Assembly (NCBI GenBank): GCA_014800525.1
Contig: JAAVFV010000046.1
Span: 1-59,720 of the forward strand
DNA length: 59,720 bases
Origin: Bacteroidales bacterium
GTDB taxonomy: Bacteria; Bacteroidota; Bacteroidia; Bacteroidales; Muribaculaceae
Reading direction: 5' to 3'
Below the pieces are notes generated by a model, which did not search any database, was not told where the DNA came from, and saw only the letters and a program-made list of their open reading frames with translations. Of the stretch, positions 44,482 to 53,183 are shown in pieces (positions within the stretch are counted from its first letter, which is position 1; each line of letters opens with the position of its first letter). A program made the translations under genes and the position numbers.

Positions 44482-46065
44482 TCAGAATTCTGATGAGAAA
44501 TGGAATTTGATCTTCGGGAAGTCGTTACGAGCCATCTGGAGCACATACCCGCTATCAGCCAGGAACACATCGCGCCCTTCCTTATCCACGGCCATAAACT
44601 GATGTTTGCGCTTCTTGAAAGCAGCCAGGGCTTCCTCATCATCGCTTTCAATCCAACAGGCCTTGTGGAGGCTTATCGGCTCCCAGCGGCATTGAGCACC
44701 ATACTCATGGAGGAGGCGATACTGGATTACCTCAAACTGAAGTTGTCCTACTGTACCGATAATCTTGCGCCCATTGAAGGAGTTGGTGAAAATCTGAGCA
44801 ACGCCCTCATCCATCAACTGATTGATTCCCTTCTCAAGCTGCTTCTGCTTCATCGGATCGGCGTTCTCGATATATTTGAACATCTCCGGCGAGAACGACG
44901 GGAGACCCTTGAAATGGAGTTCCTCTCCGGAAGTGAGGGTATCGCCGATCTTGAAATTGCCTGTGTCGGGAATACCGACAATATCTCCCGGGAAAGCCTC
45001 GTCGACTATATTCTTCTTTTGGGCCATGAAGGCAGTCGGGGCTGCGAAACGCATCATCTTATTATGGCGCACATGGCGATAGTTGACATTGCGTTCGAAC
45101 TTTCCGGAGCAGATCTTTACAAACGCGATACATGAACGATGGTTAGGATCCATGTTGGCATGGATCTTGAATACGAAACCGGTGAAACCCTCCTCTTCGG
45201 GACGTACCTCGCGTTCGACAGCCTGAATTGGGCGTGGTGCGGGAGCAATCTTAACGAAAGTGTCGAGCAGCTCCTTCACACCGAATGTATTGAGTGCCGA
45301 ACCGAAGAACACCGGGGCCATCTCGCCCGCAAGATACTCCTTTTCATCAAAATCGGGATACACTCCCTCGATAAGTTCAAGATCCTCGCGGAGCTTATCG
45401 GCATCCTCCTTTCCTACGATCTCATCGATTTCTTCGGAATTGATATCCTTGATTTCGATACGCTCGCTGATGGTCTGTTTAGAAGGCGTGAAGAGATCGA
45501 GACCTTTCTCATAGATGTTGTAGACACCTTTGAATCGATCGCCCATATTTATAGGCCATGTGAGCGGGCGGACACCGATCTTGAGTTCCTTCTCGAGTTC
45601 ATCGAGGATATCAAACGGATCGCGTCCCTCGCGGTCCATCTTATTTACGAAGATGATCACGGGAGTATTGCGCATGCGGCACACTTCCATCAGTCGTCGG
45701 GTCTGAGTCTCGACACCCTTGGCGGCATCGACCACGATGATTACGGAATCGACGGCAGTGAGAGTGCGGAATGTATCCTCGGCGAAATCCTGGTGACCCG
45801 GGGTATCGAGGATATTGATTTTATAATCGCCATAATTGAAACCCATCACGGATGTAGCCACAGAGATGCCACGCTGTTTCTCTATTTCCATCCAGTCGGA
45901 AGTGGCGGTCTTTTTAATCTTATTGCTTTTTACGGCACCGGCCACATGGATAGCTCCACCGAAAAGCAGGAGCTTCTCGGTGAGAGTGGTCTTACCGGCA
46001 TCAGGGTGAGAGATGATGGCGAATGTGCGTCGCCTTGCTATTTCTTTATTCAGTTCGTCAGACAT
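44482..46065 (-). CDS. prfC: Peptide chain release factor 3
   Basis: 527 residues from the ATG at 46065 ([18 protein letters not shown]). Translational GTPase with G1 [12 protein letters not shown], switch [14 protein letters not shown]3 DTPGHQDF and G4 [12 protein letters not shown], then domain II and the RF3 C-terminal domain ([20 protein letters not shown]). It recycles RF1/RF2 after peptide release. It begins 2 nt after the rfbD stop, so the two are translationally linked despite unrelated functions. Confidence 0.95.
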   Translation of the reverse strand: MSDELNKEIARRRTFAIISHPDAGKTTLTEKLLLFGGAIHVAGAVKSNKIKKTATSDWMEIEKQRGISVATSVMGFNYGDYKINILDTPGHQDFAEDTFRTLTAVDSVIIVVDAAKGVETQTRRLMEVCRMRNTPVIIFVNKMDREGRDPFDILDELEKELKIGVRPLTWPINMGDRFKGVYNIYEKGLDLFTPSKQTISERIEIKDINSEEIDEIVGKEDADKLREDLELIEGVYPDFDEKEYLAGEMAPVFFGSALNTFGVKELLDTFVKIAPAPRPIQAVEREVRPEEEGFTGFVFKIHANMDPNHRSCIAFVKICSGKFERNVNYRHVRHNKMMRFAAPTAFMAQKKNIVDEAFPGDIVGIPDTGNFKIGDTLTSGEELHFKGLPSFSPEMFKYIENADPMKQKQLEKGINQLMDEGVAQIFTNSFNGRKIIGTVGQLQFEVIQYRLLHEYGAQCRWEPISLHKACWIESDDEEALAAFKKRKHQFMAVDKEGRDVFLADSGYVLQMARNDFPKIKFHFSSEF

Positions 46066-46067
46066 AA

Positions 46068-46922
46068 TCACTTCAATAGGGAGAGGCAACGTTCCAGCGA
46101 CTCACGCCAGTAGGGGATATCAAGCTTATATGTGTTTTTGATTTTATTTTTGCTCAATACGGAATACTGCGGGCGTTTCGCCGGAGTGGGGAACTGCGAA
46201 GTGGTGATGGGATTGACCTTCACATTTCTCTTCTGTATCTCGAAGATAGCTTTAGTGAGGTCGTACCATGAAGCCACACCCTCATTGGTATAATGATATA
46301 TACCGGGCACCCACTTCGGATTTCGGAGGATATCGTAGATGGCCTGCGCGAGATCGCCGGCATATGTGGGAGTACCGATCTGATCGGCCACAACATTGAT
46401 TTCCTTATTTTCGTTGGCCAGCCGGAGCATTGTCTTAACGAAATTGGAACCATACTGTGAATAAAGCCATGCCGTGCGGATAATCAGCGCATTCTGACAG
46501 AAGGAAGTGAGGAGTCCCTCACCTTCAAGCTTCGTGCGGCCATAGATGCTGCGGGGATATGGCTCATCGTTCTCCTCGTAGGGACGGTATCCATTGCCGG
46601 GGAAGACGTAATCGGTGGAGATGTGTATCACTCTGACACCGTTGCGGTCGGCGGCTTGAGCGAGATTGCCTACCGCGCCCGTGTTGACGGCTGCAGCACG
46701 GAGATCATCGGTCTCGGCTTTATCGACAGCGGTATATGCGGCGCAGTTGATGATATAATCAAATTTATTCTCGCGTATGAAGTGGTCCACTTCTTCGCGG
46801 TCAGTGATATCAAGAGTTTCAGAGTCGGTATAGGTCACGTCCAGATCGGGGTCTTTGGCGAGGACATCGTGCAGGCACTGGCCGAGCTGGCCTCTGGCTC
46901 CGGTAACGAGTATACGTGTCAT
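46068..46922 (-). CDS. rfbD: dTDP-4-dehydrorhamnose reductase
   Basis: 284 residues of the extended SDR family: NAD(P)-binding [10 protein letters not shown] at the N-terminus, [13 protein letters not shown], the catalytic STDYVFPG and YGRTKLEGE (Tyr/Lys pair). It reduces dTDP-4-keto-L-rhamnose to dTDP-L-rhamnose for surface polysaccharides. The rfbA/B/C partners are not in the window. A large imperfect palindrome (46921-47036) covers its start and upstream region. Confidence 0.9.
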   Translation of the reverse strand: MTRILVTGARGQLGQCLHDVLAKDPDLDVTYTDSETLDITDREEVDHFIRENKFDYIINCAAYTAVDKAETDDLRAAAVNTGAVGNLAQAADRNGVRVIHISTDYVFPGNGYRPYEENDEPYPRSIYGRTKLEGEGLLTSFCQNALIIRTAWLYSQYGSNFVKTMLRLANENKEINVVADQIGTPTYAGDLAQAIYDILRNPKWVPGIYHYTNEGVASWYDLTKAIFEIQKRNVKVNPITTSQFPTPAKRPQYSVLSKNKIKNTYKLDIPYWRESLERCLSLLK

Positions 46923-47036
46923 AAGAAGTATTCAAAATTAAATGATTCAAAGTAAGTGGATTATCTTTTATACTATCCGTGGATCCAAAAATAATCCTCA
47001 GATATAGTATAAATTAATTTTGAACACTTACTTATA
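46921..47036. repeat. Imperfect palindrome upstream of rfbD
   Basis: Outer arms 46921-46941 (ataagaagtattcaaaatta plus a) and 47014-47035 (its reverse complement with one insertion and one change); inner arms tttatactat 46967-46976 and atagtataaa 47004-47013; centre near ggatcc (46981-46986). The left outer arm overlaps the rfbD start codon. Confidence 0.6.
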
Positions 47037-47076
47037 TTCGGTTTTATTCTTTTATGTTGTTGAAGTGAGCTCTGTT

Positions 47077-47631
47077 TTAATCCTCATCGAGGTCAAGCTC
47101 ATTGTTATAATCGTCCTTATAATATTTGGAGAGGAGGGCAAGGAATCGCGATATCTGAGTGGTGGCCTCAAGGGTATCCTTTGAGATTTCTTTTCCCTGC
47201 AGCCGGAGCATAAGGATTCCGTAAAGAGCATCGAAGCAAGATTCGAGTTCATCTTTCTTATTTTCCCCTGCCTTGGAACGTATCTCCACTATATAAGGGA
47301 GTGTATTGTAATATTCGGCTGCATATCTTGCGAACTTGGAATTACGTAGGAGCCGGGCATGAAGATGATTCAGATCGAGGAGGACATTTTTATTGAGCTG
47401 GATATGTCCTGATTTTTCCACGCCCTCGCGACGCATCATGTCGATAAGGGATTCATACCAGTCTTTCATTTCCTTTTTCTGTTCGGGAGTGAGGTTGGTA
47501 TGGCGATCTATAATATCGTGTTCGATGCGGTCGAGATCGAAATTATAAGCGCGGATCATATCTTCAATCTGCCACATATAGAGGAGATATTCGGCTATGT
47601 TCTCGCGTTTTTTTTGAGATGCAGTAATCAT
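47077..47631 (-). CDS. DUF4924 family protein
   Basis: 184 residues, soluble and largely helical, with an acidic C-terminus (YNNELDLDED). The N-terminus (ASQKKRENIAEYLLYMWQIE) and the motif HLHARLLRNSKFA match the Bacteroidales DUF4924 family, which is conserved but uncharacterised. No signal peptide, so cytoplasmic. It is same-strand with, but separate from, rfbD (154 nt apart, with the palindrome between). Confidence 0.75.
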   Translation of the reverse strand: MITASQKKRENIAEYLLYMWQIEDMIRAYNFDLDRIEHDIIDRHTNLTPEQKKEMKDWYESLIDMMRREGVEKSGHIQLNKNVLLDLNHLHARLLRNSKFARYAAEYYNTLPYIVEIRSKAGENKKDELESCFDALYGILMLRLQGKEISKDTLEATTQISRFLALLSKYYKDDYNNELDLDED

Positions 47632-47716
47632 AGATTTCGAAATTTCTGGGCAGGGATTTTCCCGGGGGATTATCCCTAATGCAAAATTACTAAAAATAAT
47701 ATAAGTAACAATATTT

Positions 47717-48577
47717 TTATAATGAAGAGGCGACCCTGCCGTATGGGGCGAGCGGGCCGATTATGGTGGATTCCTTCCCGGCGGGCAGGTAGAGATTGGC
47801 CTGTGCGGCATCCCGGCGACGCCGAAGCTGCTCGGCATCGTCTCCGAGACCGAAGTGCATTGGGAAGAAATTCTTTATGTTAAAGCGCTGGAGAAATAGC
47901 CGCGCGCCTGTAAAATAATCCGATCCGATGCGGGAGTCGACTGGAAAGAAGCAGATGTCAATGGGTCGGGATTCTACATATTCGGCGATTGTATCCAATA
48001 TATGATTAAAGTCGCCCAGAGCTTTGTTCACTTCCTGTTGTGTGGATTCGTCTTTCCATATCCAGGCATTGAGGTCGCCGGCATGAAATATCCGTAGAGC
48101 CGGAGTTTCCACAATCCATGAATTTCCTATATCTGTGGAGCCAAAGGCCCTGACTATAAGAGAATCTGGTGATTCAGAGGAATTGACATGATCCGGTGTA
48201 TCGTGAGCCGATGAGGTGGTAAGAGGGAAAACGGTGTGCTCCGAAGGTCGGAGCGTCGCGACAGAATCAGAGGTCGGACGAGGTCCGGCATAGATTGAAT
48301 TCGGAGATAGGATATGGCGGCAGAAGCGGGCCGTATCGTTGCTGAGAATATAATGAATATACGGGAAGCGGTCAGCCCATCCGAATATATATTTGGAATA
48401 ATGATCCTTATGGTGATGGCTCACGAAGACAAAGAAAGGCTTATCTTGAGGAATGAGGGATAAGAATTGAGGATAGGCCGGATCGGGGGAAAGGGGGTCG
48501 GTCCAGTAATCGAAAAGGAGAGAGAATCGGGAAGTGAGCACGAGGAAACAATCGTGATGTATATAAATTATCTGCAT
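47717..48577 (-). CDS. MBL-fold metallo-hydrolase
   Basis: 286 residues from the ATG at 48577 (MQIIYIHHDCFLVLT); the frame extends upstream, but this start matches the usual beta-strand that opens the fold. The metal-binding motif HHHKDH (about 73-78) and FHAGDLNAW (about 173-181) supply the two-metal site. A low-complexity segment lies between about 100 and 150. It resembles UlaG-like or RNase Z-like small hydrolases, which Bacteroidota carry in many copies. The substrate cannot be named. Confidence 0.8.
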   Translation of the reverse strand: MQIIYIHHDCFLVLTSRFSLLFDYWTDPLSPDPAYPQFLSLIPQDKPFFVFVSHHHKDHYSKYIFGWADRFPYIHYILSNDTARFCRHILSPNSIYAGPRPTSDSVATLRPSEHTVFPLTTSSAHDTPDHVNSSESPDSLIVRAFGSTDIGNSWIVETPALRIFHAGDLNAWIWKDESTQQEVNKALGDFNHILDTIAEYVESRPIDICFFPVDSRIGSDYFTGARLFLQRFNIKNFFPMHFGLGDDAEQLRRRRDAAQANLYLPAGKESTIIGPLAPYGRVASSL

Positions 48578-48601
48578 GATAAAAGTAGATAAAACTATAT
48601 G

Positions 48602-48631
48602 AAAAAAGGGAAGCGGATTCATCCGCTTCCC
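48602..48631 (-). terminator. Terminator of the first ECF sigma gene (minus strand)
   Basis: Perfect 10-bp stem gggaagcgga / tccgcttccc with loop ttca, followed on the minus strand by a T6 run. Confidence 0.88.
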
Positions 48632-48746
48632 GGTGTATTTTTCAGTAATTTCTGTCGCGGCGAGGCCGTGGAGTTATTGGCGCGGAGAAAAAGGATTGAT
48701 TCCCGATATTGACTCCGCAGGGGTTGTCTATAATTTTGGGATATAT

Positions 48747-49253
48747 TTATCGATAATCCTTAAGCATTCCCTGGAGACGCTTGCGGGCGAAGAAGATTCG
48801 GCTTTTGATTGTGCCTAAAGGAAGATTCATCTTCTCGGCGATTTCCGCATACTTGTAACCGGCCACATACATAGTGAAGGGCTGTTTGTACTCATCGGAG
48901 AATTCATTGATGGCCTCGGAAATTTCTTTAGCGGCGAATGAACCCTCGGGAGTGGCGAGGCCGGATTCCTGGGAAATGTTGAGATGGTAGAGATCTTCAG
49001 TCTGATCAATTACTGTGGCGCTGCGCACCTGACGACGGTAATTGTTGATGAAGATATTACGCATGATTGTGAATACCCATCCCTTGAAGTTGACGTTATC
49101 AACATACTTTGATTCGTTGTCAAGGACCTTAAGGGTAGTATCCTGGACCAGATCCTGGGCTGCCTCCTTATTAGTGGTGAGTTGATATGCGAAACTAAGA
49201 AGATTACCTTGTAATCCTAAAAGTCTCTTTCTAAATGTAGCGGATTCAGCCAT
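48747..49253 (-). CDS. ECF-type RNA polymerase sigma factor (paralog 1)
   Basis: 168 residues: sigma region 2 (LLSFAYQLTTNKEAAQDLVQ, then NFKGWVFTIMRNIFINNYRR) and region 4 (AEIAEKMNLPLGTIKSRIFF). No anti-sigma gene is adjacent. It is divergent from the divIC-like gene and about 57% identical by eye to the sigma factor at 54709-55215, including the C-terminal KDYR. Such lone ECF factors in Bacteroidota are probably controlled at the level of transcription or by a distant regulator. It has its own terminator. Confidence 0.9.
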   Translation of the reverse strand: MAESATFRKRLLGLQGNLLSFAYQLTTNKEAAQDLVQDTTLKVLDNESKYVDNVNFKGWVFTIMRNIFINNYRRQVRSATVIDQTEDLYHLNISQESGLATPEGSFAAKEISEAINEFSDEYKQPFTMYVAGYKYAEIAEKMNLPLGTIKSRIFFARKRLQGMLKDYR

Positions 49254-49466
49254 AATGATCGGTTTTTAGTGGAATTAGGGTCTTGGGCCGGGGCCCTCAA
49301 CCGTTAGGTATACTAATATAACAACGTGGAGAGAAATTGTTCCGGGAAAAGCGAATTTTTTTTAAATTTTTTTTTGCGGAATGGAATTTCAAGATTTTAT
49401 AATTAATTTTGCAACGTGGAGAAGGATTGTATGGCAGCAACTGAGCTGAAATCCCTCCGAATGAAG

Positions 49467-49484
49467 TTTAGACAACTTCAATAA
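49467..49484 (+). repeat. 18-bp copy of the coaX 3' end upstream of divIC
   Basis: tttagacaacttcaataa, identical to the last 18 nt of coaX including its stop (51122-51139). Confidence 0.7.
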
Positions 49485-49516
49485 GTAGAATCTCTCTCAA
49501 CACCATATAATATTAA

Positions 49517-49822
49517 ATGAGTGGTAAAATCAAGAGATTGAGTTTCTGGGTGAGGCGACGCTCTCATCTGGCTCTATTCCTTATCTTAGGCGTTGTAGTG
49601 GTGGTGCTGTTCTTTAATGAGGAGACATCCTATAAACTTAATATGGAATATCAGGCCCGTATCAACGAACTCCAGAAGGAGATTGCCGAATGTGAGGATT
49701 CAGCGGCCTTCTATAGGAGCCGTAGGGAGGCACTGCTCACCGGAACCGAGGATCTCGAACACATCGCCCGCGAGGAATATCATATGCAGAAACCGACTGA
49801 AGACGTCTATGTTCTGCGGTAG
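49517..49822 (+). CDS. Septum formation initiator (FtsB/DivIC family)
   Basis: 101 residues: a basic cytoplasmic start (SGKIKRLSFWVRRR), one transmembrane helix (HLALFLILGVVVVVLFF, about 17-33), a coiled coil (about 45-75, EYQARINELQKEIAECEDSA) and a C-terminal EHIAREEYHMQKPTEDVYVL segment typical of the family. It is part of the divisome, bridging with FtsL and FtsQ. It lies 56 nt before the next membrane protein gene. A TAATTTTG -7-like box at 49404-49411 may drive it. Confidence 0.9.
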   Translation: MSGKIKRLSFWVRRRSHLALFLILGVVVVVLFFNEETSYKLNMEYQARINELQKEIAECEDSAAFYRSRREALLTGTEDLEHIAREEYHMQKPTEDVYVLR

Positions 49823-49878
49823 ATCGATACACCGGGTATCAGATTATCCGATATTGCGGGAAATAATAAAGGATAGTA

Positions 49879-50385
49879 ATGAAGCAAAGAAAAAATAACA
49901 GCCCCGATCACGGGGCAACCTTCAATTATGAAGCTCTGACGCGTCGCCGGCGTGTCGCGGAATCTCTTTCCACATTGGGCCTCTTCTTTTTGGCTCTGTC
50001 GCTGGTGGTGCCTTTTGCCCAGATAGGTAACGGAGCCTTCCAGGGAGCCTTCAAATGGGTGTTTGCCGCGGCGGCACTTCTCTATACCGGAGCGCGACTG
50101 ATTCCGGTGAATGCCCCCGACGATAGCTTGCGTCTCAAGAGAATGCGCCGGCTTGAAGTATGGGCCGGAATCCTATTTTGCGTGGCGTCATTCTTCTGGT
50201 TCTATAAATCAGCACGCCTCGGAGAATTCGGTTTCTCTCTGGCTCTTATTCATGATACCATCCTCTTTACCCTTGCCGGGGCAATTATTCAGATTATCGC
50301 ATCCTGGATGATAGCCTATCGTATGAAGAAGGAAGAGAAGAATCGTAGGGCCTCTGACTCCGCTGCAGATGATACTGGCGATTGA
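49879..50385 (+). CDS. Small membrane protein of unknown function, four TM helices
   Basis: 168 residues with four probable membrane helices (about 32-50, 58-75, 93-111, 122-146), a basic N-terminus (NYEALTRRRRVAE) and an acidic, disordered end (RASDSAADDTGD). It lies between the divisome gene and coaX, overlapping coaX by 17 nt, so it is translationally coupled to it. No family is recognised with confidence. Confidence 0.75.
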   Translation: MKQRKNNSPDHGATFNYEALTRRRRVAESLSTLGLFFLALSLVVPFAQIGNGAFQGAFKWVFAAAALLYTGARLIPVNAPDDSLRLKRMRRLEVWAGILFCVASFFWFYKSARLGEFGFSLALIHDTILFTLAGAIIQIIASWMIAYRMKKEEKNRRASDSAADDTGD

Positions 50386-51139
50386 TCTTGGCAATACGCT
50401 TGCAAAAGGTGTCCTGATAGAGGAGCAGCCTACTGATTTGCGGTTTTGTGCCCCCGATCTTCCCGATCTTCTGCAGATAGTGGAATCCACAGGAGAAGAT
50501 ATAGAGGGAATTGTATTTTGCAGCGTGAGACGCGATTCAGGAGAAATGGAACTTCTCAGCCGCTACTCCGCCTTGAAACCGGGTGGAAGAGTAGTGAAAG
50601 TGGATGGTGACAGTCCATTGCCTATACGTCTGGACTATCTTCCTGCGGGTTCGTTAGGTGCCGACAGGATAGCTGCCGCCGTGGGCGCATGGCATCTTTT
50701 TGGGGAGCGGTGTGTAGTGGCTGATGCCGGTACAGCTTTAACCGTGGATGTGGTGGAACCCTCGGTGGGGGATACCGTTGATTCTCCGGGAGTCTTTGCC
50801 GGAGGAACAATCTCCCCGGGTCTCCGACTTCGTTTCGAATCGTTGGGCCGGCACACAGATCTTCTTCCGTTGCTTGAAGCGCAGGGAATGGTCGGTGTTC
50901 TCGGAAATACTACGGCTGAGGCCATACGCGCGGGAGTGATAGGAGGTGCGGCCTCGGAAATCGAAGGAATATGGCGACATATCCAATCCGAAAAGGGCCA
51001 CTGCCGGCTGGTGATCACCGGTGGCGACGGGCCGTTGCTGGCTGAAATCCTCCTCGATCGGGGAATCGAATCTTCTATTGTGTCCGACCTTGTTTTTATA
51101 GGCCTGGCCGCAATATTCGAATTTAGACAACTTCAATAA
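50369..51139 (+). CDS. coaX: Type III pantothenate kinase
   Basis: 256 residues: the ATP-binding DLGNTLAKG, the central GADRIAAAVGAW, DAGTALTVDVV (catalytic Asp) and GGTISPGLRLRFESL, all diagnostic of CoaX. It catalyses the first step of coenzyme A synthesis and, unlike CoaA, is not feedback inhibited by CoA. The start ATG lies within the last codons of the preceding gene. Its last 18 nt are repeated exactly upstream of the divIC-like gene. Confidence 0.93.
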   Translation: MILAIDLGNTLAKGVLIEEQPTDLRFCAPDLPDLLQIVESTGEDIEGIVFCSVRRDSGEMELLSRYSALKPGGRVVKVDGDSPLPIRLDYLPAGSLGADRIAAAVGAWHLFGERCVVADAGTALTVDVVEPSVGDTVDSPGVFAGGTISPGLRLRFESLGRHTDLLPLLEAQGMVGVLGNTTAEAIRAGVIGGAASEIEGIWRHIQSEKGHCRLVITGGDGPLLAEILLDRGIESSIVSDLVFIGLAAIFEFRQLQ

Positions 51140-51224
51140 TAATATCAACGAGTCGGAATTAAGATGGGGAGACTGCAGATTGTAGTTCATTCGTCGTAAG
51201 ATTCCGGCTTACTGACTGACCATA

Positions 51225-52481
51225 ATGAAAAGACTAAGCATAGCGTTGGCTTCGCTCGCAATTGCGGGGGCTGCCATGGCGCAGAATCAGACATCCCCGT
51301 ATTCTCTTTATGGATATGGTATTATCGGCGACCGTGCCACATCAATGCAACGCCAGATGGGTGGAGTGGGGTATGCAATGAATTCGGGACGCCAGATCAA
51401 TGTGATGAATCCCGCCTCTTACGCGGCAATCGATTCACTGACATTCCTTTTCGATATAGGTGCGGATGTGTCGTTGCTATGGAGTAAGGATGATAACAGC
51501 ACGCAACGTACCACCGGTGGTGGCGTCGATTATATCACGATGCAATTCCCGATTTCCAAGAATATGGGTATGTCGGTAGGTCTGGTACCCTATACTTCGG
51601 TAGGTTATGCGTTCGGAACCGATATTGCTCATGGCACGATGTCAAATCAGGGTCAGGGCGGTATCAACGAACTCTATCTCGGATGGAGCGGAAAAATCAA
51701 GGGATTCTCGTTGGGTTTCAACGTCAGCTATGACTTCGGAAATATAATTAACGATGTATTCACCGAAACCAACACTAATGCCCAGGCTAAATTTGAGCAT
51801 GTGATGGAGATCCGCGACTGGAATATCAATATTGGTGCCCAGTACACCCATAAATGGAATAAATACAATAAGGCTGTGGTCGGAGTGACCTATTCTCCGA
51901 AGAAAACCCTCCTTGGAAAGACATGGATGACTGTGCAGGAGACCACTCAGGATCAGGTGCCCGATACGCTTGGATACATGAAGATGCGCGGCAACTACTT
52001 CACTCCCAATACAGTCGGCGTAGGCCTTAGCTATACCTATGAGAAAGCTTCCAGAATAATGGTGGAGGCCGACATGACATGGCAGCAATGGTCGAAGGCG
52101 ACATATTCTCCCCTCTATGACCGCGATAATCCCGGCGAAGTCTTGTTTCAGGGAATGAATTTCAAAGACCGCACGCGCTTCGCCATCGGAGGAGAATATA
52201 TTCCGAAGATACGAGGAAACTATGGTCAGCGAATGGCCTACCGTCTGGGGGCCTATCATACAGCTGATTACATCAGCGTCCGCGGCAACAGAGTGAAGGA
52301 AATGGGTATAACGTGCGGATTCGGTCTTCCCACTTACGAAGGAAAGACAATGCTCAACCTTGGCTTCGAATGGAAACGACGCTGGGCATCGCCTCAGGCA
52401 TTGCTGAGCGAGAATTATTTCAATATCACGCTCGGAATCAATTTCAACGAGGTATGGTTCTGGCAGCGTAAGATACGCTAA
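51225..52481 (+). CDS. Outer-membrane beta-barrel protein
   Basis: 418 residues with a signal peptide (MKRLSIALASLAIAGAAMA). The N-terminus (QTSPYSLYGYGIIGDRATSM) and many alternating strands ending in NFNEVWFWQRKIR indicate an outer-membrane barrel common to Bacteroidota and somewhat FadL-like at its start (RQMGGVGYAMNSGRQINVMN). It precedes lptC, a conserved order in Bacteroidales that hints at a role in outer-membrane or LPS biogenesis, though the function is unknown. A 13-bp direct repeat (cgtaagatacgct) bridges its stop and the lptC start. Confidence 0.8.
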   Translation: MKRLSIALASLAIAGAAMAQNQTSPYSLYGYGIIGDRATSMQRQMGGVGYAMNSGRQINVMNPASYAAIDSLTFLFDIGADVSLLWSKDDNSTQRTTGGGVDYITMQFPISKNMGMSVGLVPYTSVGYAFGTDIAHGTMSNQGQGGINELYLGWSGKIKGFSLGFNVSYDFGNIINDVFTETNTNAQAKFEHVMEIRDWNINIGAQYTHKWNKYNKAVVGVTYSPKKTLLGKTWMTVQETTQDQVPDTLGYMKMRGNYFTPNTVGVGLSYTYEKASRIMVEADMTWQQWSKATYSPLYDRDNPGEVLFQGMNFKDRTRFAIGGEYIPKIRGNYGQRMAYRLGAYHTADYISVRGNRVKEMGITCGFGLPTYEGKTMLNLGFEWKRRWASPQALLSENYFNITLGINFNEVWFWQRKIR

Positions 52482-52499
52482 CCGTAAGATACGCTGAAT

Positions 52500-53162
52500 A
52501 TGAAGCGGTTGCGTGACATGGCGCTCGGGAGCGTCCTGATTCTGAGCCTCTGGAGTTGCACGGAAGGACGGAAGGTGGATATCGCAAGCAAGCTCGACCC
52601 CGGGCATATGGCTACGATGACCACCCATAACATATCGACCCTGATATCCGATTCGGGAGTGATACAGTATAAGATTGTCTCTCCGATGTGGCAGGTATTC
52701 GATCAGGTGGAGACACCGTATTGGTTATTCCCCAAAGGGCTTTACCTGGAGAAATATGATCCCTATTTTCAAGTGATAGCCACAGTAGCTGCCGATTCGG
52801 CCCGATATTACAAGAATCAGCGCCTTTGGCGACTGATGGGGAATGTCGAGATGACCAAGGTGCCCAAAGATCTGTTCCAGTCGCAGGAACTCTATTGGGA
52901 TCAGAAGACGAACCGTATCTATAGTGATTCGTTTATCCATATAGAGACAGCCACGCATGTGCTTGAAGGAATGGGGTTTGTGAGTAACGACCGTCTGACC
53001 GACTACCGTGTGATCCGTCCGCAGGGAATTTTCCCCGTAAACCGGGAGAATATCAGCAGTCCGGCTCCTGCCCCGGACTCCTCACCGGTAGCAGCCGGTG
53101 AAGCATCAGCCGTCTTCGGCTCAGCTCCGGGGGCTGAATCTGCATCCCAGGCTGCCAATTAA
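52500..53162 (+). CDS. lptC: LPS export periplasmic protein LptC
   Basis: 220 residues. A short hydrophobic lead (MALGSVLILSLWSC) carries a possible lipobox Cys20, as in Bacteroidota LptC. The LptC beta-jellyroll is recognisable from TLISDSGVIQYKIVSPMWQVF through YDPYFQVIATVAADSARYY and NVEMTKVPKDLFQSQELYWDQ. It ferries LPS from the LptBFG transporter to LptA. The C-terminal 40 residues are Ala/Ser/Pro-rich and dispensable-looking. It sits 18 nt after the barrel gene and 21 nt before the CNNM-type gene. Confidence 0.9.
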   Translation: MKRLRDMALGSVLILSLWSCTEGRKVDIASKLDPGHMATMTTHNISTLISDSGVIQYKIVSPMWQVFDQVETPYWLFPKGLYLEKYDPYFQVIATVAADSARYYKNQRLWRLMGNVEMTKVPKDLFQSQELYWDQKTNRIYSDSFIHIETATHVLEGMGFVSNDRLTDYRVIRPQGIFPVNRENISSPAPAPDSSPVAAGEASAVFGSAPGAESASQAAN

Positions 53163-53183
53163 TAAGTAGCTACTTATCAAATT

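Noticed and set aside
45139-46113. 324-codon open frame on the plus strand
   Set aside because: Shadow of prfC; the minus strand carries all GTPase motifs.
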